Program-made: the position numbers and the translations under genes
Notes under the pieces: generated by a model
The model's database searches: none
What the model saw: only the letters and a program-made list of their open reading frames with translations
Told to the model about the DNA's origin: nothing
In this document: positions 9,309-17,791 of the stretch, one piece after another
How the letters are laid out: every line of letters begins with the position of its first letter
How positions within the stretch are numbered: the first letter of the stretch is position 1
DNA from: Sporisorium sorghi
Lineage: Eukaryota; Basidiomycota; Ustilaginomycetes; Ustilaginales; Ustilaginaceae
DNA: 25,300 nt
Reading direction: 5' to 3'
NCBI GenBank assembly: GCA_023212695.1
Contig: JALCCG010000298.1
Coordinates: 1 to 25,300 of the forward strand

Positions 9309-9354
<46 letters not shown>
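9309..9354 (+). repeat. Poly-T tract (46 T)
   Basis: An uninterrupted run of 46 T, about 300 bp upstream of the P0 start codon and immediately 5' of the telomere-like box. Long dA:dT tracts are known to disfavour nucleosomes and are frequent in fungal ribosomal-protein promoters; that role here is inferred. Confidence 0.9.
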
Positions 9355-9375
9355 CTTTTCGTGCGAGATATCTGC

Positions 9376-9387
9376 GGTTAGGGTTAG
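9376..9387 (+). promoter_or_regulatory. Telomere-repeat-like box GGTTAGGGTTAG in the P0 promoter
   Basis: Two overlapping TTAG(GG) units matching the fungal telomere repeat lie 267 bp upstream of the P0 start codon and 21 bp after the T-tract. TTAGGG-type elements bound by Tbf1/Myb-domain telomere factors are established regulators of ribosomal protein genes in several yeasts. The motif is visible; the binding factor in this organism is inferred. Confidence 0.55.
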
Positions 9388-9653
9388 TCTCGGCTCCGAA
9401 ATTTTGCTTCAAATTTGGCCTGCAGGACTTGCCGCAGCACACGCGCCAAATTGGACTGCGAAATTCGAGATATTCTCAAACGGCTTTTGCTCGTCATTAT
9501 CCTCCTTCTCTTCCCCATCATCGTCCCTTGTTCGACCTTTAAAACTTCCTTTCAATCCGCTTTTTGAGGTGATAGGTAGGCCGAACTTCCCCACTCTCTC
9601 CTTTTACAACAACCTTTCCCCTCCTTTTCATCAACTTTCTCTAACTCGCCAAA

Positions 9654-10595
9654 ATGGGTGGAATGCCTCGCGCTACCAAGGAGGCTTGGTTCGAGAAGCT
9701 CACCGAGCTGCTCGAGAAGTACCCTTCGATCTTCATCGTCAACATCGACAATGTCTCCTCGCAGCAGATGCACCAGATTCGTCAGTCGCTGCGCGGCAAG
9801 GGTGTTGTGCTGATGGGCAAGAACACGATGGCGCGTCGAGCTCTGCGACTGCTCATTGGTGACAACCCGGACTACGAGCGTCTTCTTCCTCACCTTAAGG
9901 GCAACATTGGATTTGTGTTCACCTCGGGCGATCTCAAGGATGTGCGCGATCTGATCCTGTCGAACCGCGTTGCTGCGCCCGCGCGTGCTGGTGCCTACGC
10001 TCCCGCTGACATCTTCGTCAAGGCGGGCAACACGGGCATGGAGCCTGGTAAGACGTCGTTCTTCCAGGCTCTTGGTGTTCCTACCAAGATTGCGCGTGGT
10101 ACGATCGAGATTGTTTCGGATGTTAAGGTGGTCGATGCCGGTAACCGTGTGGGTACTTCGGAGGCTACGCTGCTCAACATGCTCAACATCTCGCCGTTCA
10201 CGTACGGCATGACTGTGGTGCAGATCTACGACCAGGGCCAGTGCTTCGAGTCGTCTGTGCTGGATGTTAGCGAGGACGAGCTCGTCGACCGCTTCGTGCT
10301 GGGTATCAAGCAGGTCGCCTCCATCTCGCTCGCCCTCAACTACCCCACCATCGCCTCGGTCATGCACAGCCTGGTCAACGCCTACAAGAACCTCATCGCC
10401 GTCTCGCTCGCTACCGACTACGAGTTCGAGGGCAGCAAGAAGGCCAAGGAGTACCTCGCTAACCCGGAGGCTTTCGCCGCCGCTGCTCCCGTGGCTGCTG
10501 TCGCTGACACCGGCGCCGCTGCCGCTGCTGAGGAGGAGAAGGAGGAGGAGAAGGAGGAGTCCGACGACGACATGGGCTTCGGTCTCTTCGACTAA
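9654..10595 (+). CDS. RPP0: 60S acidic ribosomal protein P0 (uL10)
   Basis: A 313-residue ribosomal stalk protein. P0 binds 28S rRNA in the GTPase-associated centre and anchors P1/P2 heterodimers that recruit elongation factors. The L10 domain covers about residues 1-200 ([37 protein letters not shown]). It includes the eukaryotic insertion ([26 protein letters not shown]). A P1/P2-binding helical region follows, then an Ala-rich hinge, and the protein ends in the conserved [11 protein letters not shown] tail. Length matches fungal P0 (about 312). Codon use is strongly biased to C-ending codons near both ends, as in highly expressed genes. It is intron-free and preceded by a pyrimidine-rich leader, a poly-T tract and a TTAGGG-type box. 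Confidence 0.98.
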   Translation: MGGMPRATKEAWFEKLTELLEKYPSIFIVNIDNVSSQQMHQIRQSLRGKGVVLMGKNTMARRALRLLIGDNPDYERLLPHLKGNIGFVFTSGDLKDVRDLILSNRVAAPARAGAYAPADIFVKAGNTGMEPGKTSFFQALGVPTKIARGTIEIVSDVKVVDAGNRVGTSEATLLNMLNISPFTYGMTVVQIYDQGQCFESSVLDVSEDELVDRFVLGIKQVASISLALNYPTIASVMHSLVNAYKNLIAVSLATDYEFEGSKKAKEYLANPEAFAAAAPVAAVADTGAAAAAEEEKEEEKEESDDDMGFGLFD

Positions 10596-10831
10596 GTGTG
10601 TCGCTTTTGCGTTCGCACACACCCCAAAATTTGGACTTGGTTTCGATGGCTTTGCCTTTGCGAGGGTTGCATCGTGCTCGTTCGACCTTTTCTTCTCGTT
10701 TGATTTGTTCTTTCTCACTTGCCAGCACCCTCGTTCGGTGAATGACAATCACAACGCTCAAACAGAACCCACATTACACAAAATGTCTGTGTCATTGAAC
10801 ATCACTCGGAGCACATCATCATTGAGACGGC

Positions 10832-13321
10832 CTACACCTTGACACGGAACGCCGCACACTCGCGATCGTAGCACTCGCGGCAGCGCACCTCGCCCTGCGC
10901 ATTGACTTTTGCTCCACTATCCAGCCTCTTCCCGCACACCGTCGGCTGCTGCTTGCCACGCACGTAGTACACGCCTTTCGGCTGAGGCGGCGGAGGGGCG
11001 CGGCAGACGAGGCAGCGTTTGTGCCACTGGGTGCCGCGTGGGCCGAGGGTGGATTCGAGCGCCGAGAGGGTTTCGCCGCACAGGGCGCAGGTGTGCATCC
11101 CGCCGAGTTTGCCTTTAATGTTTGGGGTAGGGGATTCGAGGGCGGTGAGGCGGGCGAAGATGCCTGCGGCCGGGTTGGTGGTGGAAGGGGGGAGGATGGT
11201 GGAGCGCGTGGGAGGGGCGGCGCCTGCGGTGGGGTGGAAGCGGCGCACCGCTGCAGGCGTCGTCGGCGATGCACCCGCCGCTGTGTCAGACGGAAGGATC
11301 GACGCCCGTCCGCCGTCTTGTTTCGATCGCACCGACGCAGCAGGCGACGGCACAGGGCTCGGCTTGAGCTCGCGCTGGTGCGTAGCATGCCCCCGTGCCC
11401 CCGCTGCCCCACCGGCATCCAGCTTGGCCCTGTAGCTCCTCTGCCCACCCTCCCCCTCCCCCTTCCCCTCCTCCTCCCGCACCACGCACAGCTGCACCGT
11501 CGGCGCACACCGCACATGCGCATACGCCCCCTCAACCCTCACAAACGTCCCGCGCCCGTCGATGAGCTCGTGACATACAGTGCAGCGGAAACACTCGGCG
11601 TGCAGGTGCACGTCGTCTGCCAGCGTCACCATCACCACTTCCTCCGCACCGGCGAGAGAGGGTCGCTCGAACGGCAGCAGCTGGCAGGCCGCGCACCGGA
11701 CTGTTCCTGCGGGTGGCTCGAGAGGTGTGTGGCCGAGGTCGAGACGGGTGGGCTTGTCGCCTTGCAGCGGCTCGGTGTGTTCGGTGGTGGTCGGGGTGGA
11801 GGAGAAGGGCGAGTGGAGCGGGCGCGGGAAGCCGCTCGATGTGCGTCGTCGGTCTGGGTCGTGTGTCGCTGTGGGGACAGAAGTGGTGGCAGCGCTGACG
11901 GGTGCGAACGAGGGGCTGCCTGGCACCTTTGAACCCGCTCGCACCTGCACCGCTTCACCCTCGCCTGACGCTAACACCGCCGGCTTCGACACCCGCTTAA
12001 CCGGACTCACACTGCGACTGCGCGAGTCCCTTCTGCACACCCGCTCACCCTCCTCACCACCAAAAGACGGCTTGAAAGCAGCCAGATTCATGCCGTCTCT
12101 GAACTGCGCCGTGAGCGGGCGCGGCTTGGGCGGGCTGCCCGTCAAACTGCCCGATCGCGTCATGCCCGTGCTCTTGCCCGGCGAAGTGGGCACGTGGTTC
12201 GGAAATGCGTACCCACCGCCGCGCTTGGCTGGCGAGCGCGGCGCATCGAGAGAGTTTTGAGACGAAGTGGTGGGGATGGAGGTGCTGGAGCTCGAGCGGC
12301 TGGAGAAGGGGATGCGCGGAGAGGAGACGGTCTGCTGGCCGAGCTTCTTGGTGAGCTCTGCGATGGTTGCTCCCATCGCTCCGGAGCGTGTGGCAGCGAT
12401 GCGGGTGATCCTGCGCACGTCTGGAGCGCCAACTGCGTCTGGCGGCGACCTGCCACGCGCGTCGGCTTCGGTAGCAGCATTCAATCGGCGAGGACGGTCG
12501 AAACAGCCTTCGCACGTCGGGTTGCCGTCCATCCCAACTAGGATTTCCACTCCGTCCTTGCCGCCCTTGTTACACGCCGTGCACTTCCAGCACTTGCCAT
12601 GCCAGACGCCGCTCGCGGCCTTGACGTACTTCCCATCCTCCTTGGTGGACCCGAGCACGTCCCTCCCGCACGCACGGCAGTCGCCCAGGCTGTACCGCTT
12701 GGCGTAGCACTCGCGGCAGAAGTACTCCCCGTCGTTTTTCCCCACAGACGACGGCGGAGGCGCATAGAGCGTCGAATCACGCGCAAAGACGGTGGCGCAG
12801 TCGGCACACGCCCAGCGATTGCGGCTCTCGGAGGGCTCGACCAGCGAGCCGCATACCTTGGAGAGCACGCCGTCGGAGCCCTTGACGACGGGCGCGGTGT
12901 AGTCCTGGCTGGCGCGGCGCGTGTCGTTGTCGTGCTCTGCGGGAGCCGGGCTCAGCTTTGTGGGGTCGCTGGAGGTAGCGACGCTGGTGCGCAGGTCGCG
13001 CGAGATGCGCGATGGCATGCCAAAGCCCAGGGCTGGATCGTGGTTCATGCGCTTGGGCGAGAGCGGCGGAGGCTGGTTGTGGAGGTACTCTTCTTGGTCG
13101 GCTTGGTCTGCGGAAGCAGAGGCGGTGGAGTCGGTGTTGACGTAGCGATGCGCCCACGGGTCGGGCTTTGAGGTGGAGCGGATGCGTGGTTCCTTGCTCG
13201 TGCCACCACATCGACTGCACCGGATCTTGCCCGAGATGGGGTCGCCGCATCGTTGACAGAAGCCTAGGCGATTGGGAGAGACAGCGCCTGCAATGGGGGC
13301 TGCGACGGCTGGGCTCGACAT
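10832..13321 (-). CDS. Multi-LIM domain zinc-binding protein
   Basis: An 829-residue protein with several zinc-binding regions separated by long Ser/Pro-rich disordered linkers. Residues 22-38 form a CxxC...CxxC zinc ribbon (FCQRCGDPISGKIRCSRCGG). Residues about 157-275 contain LIM-type fingers (WACADC, YFCRECYAKRYSLGDCRACG, WHGKCWKCTAC, PTCEGCF). Residues about 540-605 hold another (VRCAACQLLPF, HAECFRCTVCHELIDGRG). The last 90 residues hold a final one (HTCALCGETLS, WHKRCLVC, VRCRECYDREC). LIM domains mediate protein-protein contacts, often at actin structures, septa or polarity sites. Paxillin-like Pxl1 and the LIM-RhoGAPs are the nearest functional analogies, but no RhoGAP domain is present. 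Linkers have many SP/TP sites. The start at 13321 is the first ATG in frame. The domain call is firm, the role unknown. Confidence 0.87.
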   Translation of the reverse strand: MSSPAVAAPIAGAVSPNRLGFCQRCGDPISGKIRCSRCGGTSKEPRIRSTSKPDPWAHRYVNTDSTASASADQADQEEYLHNQPPPLSPKRMNHDPALGFGMPSRISRDLRTSVATSSDPTKLSPAPAEHDNDTRRASQDYTAPVVKGSDGVLSKVCGSLVEPSESRNRWACADCATVFARDSTLYAPPPSSVGKNDGEYFCRECYAKRYSLGDCRACGRDVLGSTKEDGKYVKAASGVWHGKCWKCTACNKGGKDGVEILVGMDGNPTCEGCFDRPRRLNAATEADARGRSPPDAVGAPDVRRITRIAATRSGAMGATIAELTKKLGQQTVSSPRIPFSSRSSSSTSIPTTSSQNSLDAPRSPAKRGGGYAFPNHVPTSPGKSTGMTRSGSLTGSPPKPRPLTAQFRDGMNLAAFKPSFGGEEGERVCRRDSRSRSVSPVKRVSKPAVLASGEGEAVQVRAGSKVPGSPSFAPVSAATTSVPTATHDPDRRRTSSGFPRPLHSPFSSTPTTTEHTEPLQGDKPTRLDLGHTPLEPPAGTVRCAACQLLPFERPSLAGAEEVVMVTLADDVHLHAECFRCTVCHELIDGRGTFVRVEGAYAHVRCAPTVQLCVVREEEGKGEGEGGQRSYRAKLDAGGAAGARGHATHQRELKPSPVPSPAASVRSKQDGGRASILPSDTAAGASPTTPAAVRRFHPTAGAAPPTRSTILPPSTTNPAAGIFARLTALESPTPNIKGKLGGMHTCALCGETLSALESTLGPRGTQWHKRCLVCRAPPPPQPKGVYYVRGKQQPTVCGKRLDSGAKVNAQGEVRCRECYDRECAAFRVKV

Positions 13322-13397
13322 GGTGCTATCGGGAGAAAACCAGATCTTCGTAGACAGAGCGACGACGAAAAGGAAATGCGATGCGTCGTTCGGGTCG

Positions 13398-13405
13398 TTA
13401 TATAT
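13398..13405 (-). promoter_or_regulatory. Candidate TATA box of the LIM gene
   Basis: On the minus strand the sequence reads ATATATAA, 77-84 bp before the LIM start codon. This is a suitable distance for a TATA element with a short leader. It is the best TATA match seen near a start codon in the window; function is inferred. Confidence 0.45.
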
Positions 13406-13670
13406 GCCGTGGCTGGATGATGCCGCGCGAGTCCCTCTCTGGATGAGATTGATGAAGTGCTAGAAGGTAGCTCAACAAGGGGAGGTGGGGAAGAGAGATG
13501 GCGGAATGAAGTCGATTGGTCCAGCCAGATCGTCCTCGATGCTCCCACCTGATACACCTCTTGAGCTCGAGGAGGAGAGTCGAGATGGTTGGTGGGGAAG
13601 AGGATGGGAGAGTGTGGCATCTGCAGCTTAAATGCAGTTTCTCTGCTTGACAGAAACAGCTCCTCGAAGC

Positions 13671-13673
<3 letters not shown>

Positions 13674-13702
<29 letters not shown>

Positions 13703-13781
13703 GTCTTGCGTGAGAACAACACTTTTGGGCGCTGCTGAACCCCCCTTTTTTTTTTTTTTTTTTTTTTTTTCTTTTTTTTTT
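13674..13781 (+). repeat. Pair of C-preceded poly-T tracts
   Basis: T29 at 13674-13702 directly follows CCCC. T25-C-T10 at 13746-13781 directly follows six C. The 43 bp between them is ordinary sequence. Together with the CCCC-T39 tract at 68-110, this is a repeated C-run/T-run arrangement. The tracts lie about 350-460 bp upstream of the LIM start codon. Confidence 0.85.
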
Positions 13782-14197
13782 CTCGCATTTCTTCCTCCAC
13801 AACAACAGAATTTAACCGACGGCGCACACGAACAAAGGCTGAGACGCGCGTGATCCAGTTCACGTGCTGCTGAGAAGGTCGGAAGAAGAACGACATCTCT
13901 CGCACCTCTTGTCGCTGTCGCTGCCACACTTCACTTTTCCGATGCTTGGGTGGAATCGTTCTGAGTGGCTCATTCGTCAGTGATTGCATCAGGAAGGGCC
14001 TCTCGTCCTGCTATGTACCGCAGTTGCTTGCTCACCGGAAAGAATCATGGTCGTTGCATGTTCGGGGCAGAAGATCGACGTCTTGGGCTTCTATGAGGTT
14101 GATTGATTCTTCTCCTTCAACGCCATCCTATACAATATACAGTCGTGTTCGACGCTGACACTCGTACTTCAAAACATTGCGAAAAGCCTTTGAGCCC

Positions 14198-15400
14198 TTA
14201 CTGCTCACCATAACCCTGCGGGTTGTTGCTCTGCCATCGCCACAGATCCTGAGCCATATCATCGAGCGTCCTAGTCGCCTTGAAGCCGAGCTCCTTCTCA
14301 GCCAGCGAGGGATCAGCCGTGAGATCGGGCACATCGCCCGTGCGTCGTCCGACGATCGAGTGCGGGAACTCGTACCCGGACACCTTCTTCATCGCATCGA
14401 CCATGTTGAGCACCGACATGCCCACACCTTTACCCAAATTGAAGGCGCGGTACTTGCCCTTGGTCTCGATCTTGTCCTCCGCAAAGATGTCGTCGCGGTC
14501 GAGCGCTTCGACGGCGTTGACGTGGCCGCCGGCGAGGTCCTCGATGTGGATGTAGTCGCGCACGCACGTGCCGTCGGGCGTGGGGTAGTCGTTGCCGAAC
14601 ACCTTGAGGCCGCCTTCGCGGTACTTGCCGACGGCCATTTGGGCGAGCAGGGGCAGCAGGTTGCCAGGCTTGCCGCGCGGGTCCTCGCCGATTTTGCCGG
14701 ACTTGTGCGCACCGGCGGGGTTGAAGTAGCGCAGGCCGATGGCGCGGAACTCCGGGTAGGCATCGCAGACGTCGCGGATGATGATCTCGCTCATCCACTT
14801 TGTACGGCCGTAGACGGATTCGGGCGCAAGACGCGTCGATTCGGGGATGGGAACTTTGGGGGGAGTGCCGTAGACAGTCGCGGAGGACGAGTAGACCAGG
14901 CGGTTGCAGCCGTTGTCGTGCATCACCTTGAGCAGGTTGACCAGACCGCCGACGTTGACGTCGTAGTAGTCGATGGGGATCTCGGAAGACTCGCCGACCG
15001 CCTTGAGCGCAGCACAGAGGATGACACCACAGATCTTGTCGTCGCCCTTGTAGCTGTCAAACACCTTGCGAATGTCGTCCTTGCTGCGAAGGTCGCCCTT
15101 GAAGACGTCGACCTTGCAGTCGTCCTTGTCCTGCTGCGAGGCGCCTTGGGGGAGCTCGTCGATGGCGATCTGTTCGAGACGCTTGACAGCGGTGGGGAAA
15201 GCATTGTGGTAGTTGTCGAGCACTGTTTTGTGGGGAAGAAAATGTCAGCACAGTAAATCTGGTTGGAAACTACATTGAGCTGGAAGCTGCTACTCACCTG
15301 TGACACGGTATTTGCGGGTGAGGAGGGTGACGAGGGCGACGTGCGAGCCAATGTAACCGGCACCACCGGGGATGAGGATCCTAGGCTTTTGGGAAGGCAT
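14198..15400 (-). CDS. UDP-glucose 4-epimerase (GalE/GAL10 epimerase type), spliced
   Basis: A 375-residue short-chain dehydrogenase/reductase that interconverts UDP-glucose and UDP-galactose with tightly bound NAD, in the Leloir pathway and for galactosyl donor supply. Exon 1 is 15298-15400 (34 codons plus one base) and exon 2 is 14198-15222. The 75-bp intron (15223-15297) has donor GTGAGT, branch CTGAC and acceptor AACAG, and splits a Val codon. The N-terminus [20 protein letters not shown] carries the NAD-binding GxxGxxG. Catalytic residues are in SSSATVYG (about 146-153) and YGRTK (Tyr172, Lys176). [25 protein letters not shown] and [12 protein letters not shown] are typical of the family. 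There is no C-terminal aldose 1-epimerase (mutarotase) domain, unlike budding-yeast Gal10. It is divergent from the PrpF-like gene. Confidence 0.95.
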
Positions 15401-15707
15401 CTTGAGATGTGTGTGTGTGTGCGTGTGTCCGATCGTATAGAATGGGATGATGGTCGAGAAGCAAGCAAATCAAACGAAACGACGAAGCGAGATAATTTTG
15501 TTGCGATTCGGTTCGACGCAAAGTCGATCTGCTGCAAAGCCAAAGTGAGAAGTGCAACACGCCGACGAACGACTGACGCAACTCGCACTGCCTCGCGCAA
15601 AGAAAAAAAAAAGGAGACGGGTGACTGCTCATGTGCCTCGTGTTGCGTTCGTGAATGTGTGTTTCTGTCGCTCTCTCATTTCTTCCTGTCGAAGCGCTCG
15701 GTGTGTT

Positions 15708-15740
<33 letters not shown>

Positions 15741-16251
15741 ACGTTTGCTGTGCGCGGGCGCGGTCACGGTCAACTTTTCAGCTTTGAGGCCCCGGCCAAC
15801 CCGAAAGAGCGGAGAGGCGCGTTTGGCGAAGAGAGAGCAATTCTGCACGAAAAAAATTCCAAATCAAACACACACACACACACACAGAACCGACGAGCAG
15901 CTGACGATTCGCCTCCGACCACGCTCGGCGTACTGCTTGCTGTAAATCACATTCAGGGCGTGGGGATTCCGAAGACGCAGCAGAACAAAAGGCGACTTGC
16001 ACAGCACAGCACTTTACAGCACAAGTCATCTGTCTCTCTCTCTCTGTTGAAGAACATCACCAAGAGAAAAAGCGTCGGGAAATCGGCGAGATTATTATTA
16101 TTATTATTTTTTTTTTTTTGGTAGCTGTGACATTTGCCGGTCGTGCTCCGGTGCAAAGTTGCTTTCTTCGCTCCACGTTTGCTCGTCCAAGACGGCTCAA
16201 TCAAGTACGATCGAGGCTCAGTGGAGCTTCCGAGGGGGCCGATCACCAACC
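15401..16251. promoter_or_regulatory. Divergent promoter, epimerase / PrpF-like gene, rich in microsatellites
   Basis: This 851-bp bidirectional region carries a (TG)n run next to the epimerase start (about 15408-15420), (CTG)10 at 15711-15740, (CA)9 at 15869-15886, a short CT run near 16033-16045, and (ATT)n passing into T13 at about 16091-16119. No TATA box is convincing on either side. No coding frame other than the flanking genes is supported; poly-Ala/Leu frames across the CTG repeat are spurious. Confidence 0.6.
15711..15740. repeat. (CTG)10 trinucleotide microsatellite
   Basis: Ten perfect CTG units, about 310 bp upstream of the epimerase start codon; on that gene's strand the unit is CAG. 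Outside any supported coding sequence. Confidence 0.9.
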
Positions 16252-17673
16252 ATGCTGCCCACCGCACACCTCCGAACCAGCCTCTTCGGCGGCATCCGCA
16301 TCCCATGCTCCTTCTATCGCGGCGGCACATCTCGCGGCATCCTCTGGTCCACCTCGACCCTCGCTCCCTTTGACAATGCGACGCGCGATCGGCTCATCTG
16401 CCGCGCCATGGGCTCGCCCGACCCCGACAAGCGCCAGATCGACGGTCTAGGCGGAGGCATCAGCTCGCTCTCCAAGGCTGCCGTGGTGGGTCCACCGGAT
16501 GCGACGCTAGCTGCTCGTCTGCGTGGGTCCGGGATAAGCTTTGCGGACGGCGTAGAGTATGCGGACGACGAGATGTTGGCGGCGAGTCCGGAGAGGGGTT
16601 GGGATCTGGTGTATCGGTTTGGGCAGGTGCCGGTGGAAGCGGGGACGGAGGTCGACTGGACGAGTACGTGCGGCAATCTCGTGTCTGCTGTCGCGCTGTT
16701 CGGGCTGCATCAGGGGCATGTTAGGCAGCAGAGGATTCATGAGGTGTTTGAAGAGGCGAAGGGGAGGAAAGCGAGTGCGGGGGACGGGTTCGCGTTCCCC
16801 GCTCGACTGCTGGTGACGTGTTCGGGTCAGATCGTACGTGCTCACGTCCCCGTCACCCTCTACTCTGCGGCCGGTAGCACTGGCGATAGCACGACGTGGT
16901 ATCCAGACCTCGAAGGCGACGTCTCTATCTCGGGCGTACCCGGCACAGCACCAGGCATCCTCATCGAAACCCCGCTCGACACCGCCGCCCTCCTCCCCAC
17001 CACGAACCAAATCGACCACGTCACCGTAGACAACGCATCGTACCCCGTCACCATCATCAATGCCGGTCTCCCCACCATCTTTGTCGCCTCCTCCAGCCTC
17101 TCTGCCGTCCTCGATCCTGCGTCACTGCCCGAGCTGTCGCCGTCGGACCTGGATGCCAATGTGGCGCTCATGACGCTGCTGGATAAGCTTAGGGTTGCGA
17201 GTGCTGCGTTGACGCCGTTTTTGCAGAAGACGCTGAGCCCGTCGGCGCCAAAGATCTGCATTGTGCATCCGACGCCGGAGAAGGGGTATGCGACTACGGG
17301 GGGTCAGCGTGTCGCTGCGGAAGAGATGGATGTGCTGATTCGCGCGCTGAGTGTGGGAAACCTGCATCGCACGGTGCCGGCGACGTGTCTGTCGGCCTTG
17401 GCGGCGGGAAGGGCGTTGCCGCTGTCGACTATCGAGCAGGCTGTCCAGGCTGGTGCGGGGCGAAAGGAACAAGTGTCGGAGGATGGCATTGTGTCGATAC
17501 GCGTGGGCCAGCCGGCGGGTGTGTCGGAAGCAAGCGTCAAGGTGGCTCCACCGTCGCAGGCCGACACAGCGCAAGGGTTGACGCGCATCCCAGAGTCGAT
17601 CGTCTACTATCGCACTGCAAGGCGCATCATCGACGGGTTGGTCGATGTCCCGCATGCGCTCGTCTCGCCCTGA
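16252..17673 (+). CDS. PrpF-family (2-methylaconitate/aconitate isomerase-like) protein
   Basis: A 473-residue member of the PrpF family, whose characterised members isomerise 2-methyl-cis-aconitate or aconitate using a Lys/Cys pair. The opening GGIRIPCSFYRGGTSRGILW is the family signature. GLGGGISSLSKAAVV contains Lys75, and DWTSTCGNLVSAVALFG contains Cys140, at the positions of the known catalytic Lys and Cys. The second half repeats the diaminopimelate-epimerase-like fold (GILIETPLDTAALLPTTNQI, PKICIVHPTPEKGY). Start 16252 is the first in-frame ATG, in context CCAACCATG; the frame upstream begins only at TTG and is not conserved. In Ustilago the itaconate-cluster enzyme Adi1 belongs to this superfamily. 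None of that cluster's other genes (decarboxylase, transporters, P450, regulator) is nearby, so this is more likely a stand-alone paralogue of unknown substrate. Confidence 0.88.
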   Translation: MLPTAHLRTSLFGGIRIPCSFYRGGTSRGILWSTSTLAPFDNATRDRLICRAMGSPDPDKRQIDGLGGGISSLSKAAVVGPPDATLAARLRGSGISFADGVEYADDEMLAASPERGWDLVYRFGQVPVEAGTEVDWTSTCGNLVSAVALFGLHQGHVRQQRIHEVFEEAKGRKASAGDGFAFPARLLVTCSGQIVRAHVPVTLYSAAGSTGDSTTWYPDLEGDVSISGVPGTAPGILIETPLDTAALLPTTNQIDHVTVDNASYPVTIINAGLPTIFVASSSLSAVLDPASLPELSPSDLDANVALMTLLDKLRVASAALTPFLQKTLSPSAPKICIVHPTPEKGYATTGGQRVAAEEMDVLIRALSVGNLHRTVPATCLSALAAGRALPLSTIEQAVQAGAGRKEQVSEDGIVSIRVGQPAGVSEASVKVAPPSQADTAQGLTRIPESIVYYRTARRIIDGLVDVPHALVSP

Positions 17674-17791
17674 ACCAGCTTTGACTTCAGATTGTCTCAC
17701 GTTTCAGATCATATACCCTTCGTCCTCAATGACATTCGAGCATCGCAAATGGTCGCAACTGGAGTGTGTGATTTCCATACGTCTTGCAAGT

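Larger units (their letters stand above)
8949..9653. promoter_or_regulatory. Divergent promoter region upstream of ribosomal P0
   Basis: This 705-bp region separates the orphan minus-strand gene from P0. It holds a 46-T tract and a telomere-like box. The final 110 bp before the P0 start codon is a pyrimidine-rich leader (CTCTCTCC, CCTTTCCCCTCC, TCTCTAACTCGCC) with no upstream ATG. Polypyrimidine leaders are common on highly expressed translation-machinery genes. Small frames on either strand show no recognisable protein. Confidence 0.55.
13322..14197. other. Intergenic: LIM-gene promoter and UDP-glucose epimerase 3' region
   Basis: This 876-bp stretch lies between two minus-strand genes. It contains a TATA box near the LIM gene, two long T-tracts about 40 bp apart, and otherwise unremarkable sequence up to the epimerase stop. 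Short frames, including Phe- or Lys-rich ones over the tracts, have no recognisable similarity. Confidence 0.6.

Noticed and set aside
9309..9354. Poly-T tract as the tail of a reverse-strand SINE or processed pseudogene
   Set aside because: No tRNA- or 5S-like body, no coding remnant and no flanking target duplication were seen beside the tract.
11021..11932. Plus-strand frame (303 codons) opposite the LIM gene
   Set aside because: The Gly/Arg/Cys-rich translation is explained by the complementary Cys/Pro/Ser codons of the LIM protein.
16159..16251. N-terminal extension of the PrpF-like protein
   Set aside because: This part of the frame begins at TTG with no ATG and the extra 31 residues do not resemble the family, whose signature starts just after the ATG at 16252.
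16252..17673. Membership of an itaconic-acid gene cluster
   Set aside because: Only the PrpF-like gene fits. Neighbours are an epimerase and an acyltransferase; no decarboxylase, MFS or mitochondrial carrier, P450 or regulator is present.
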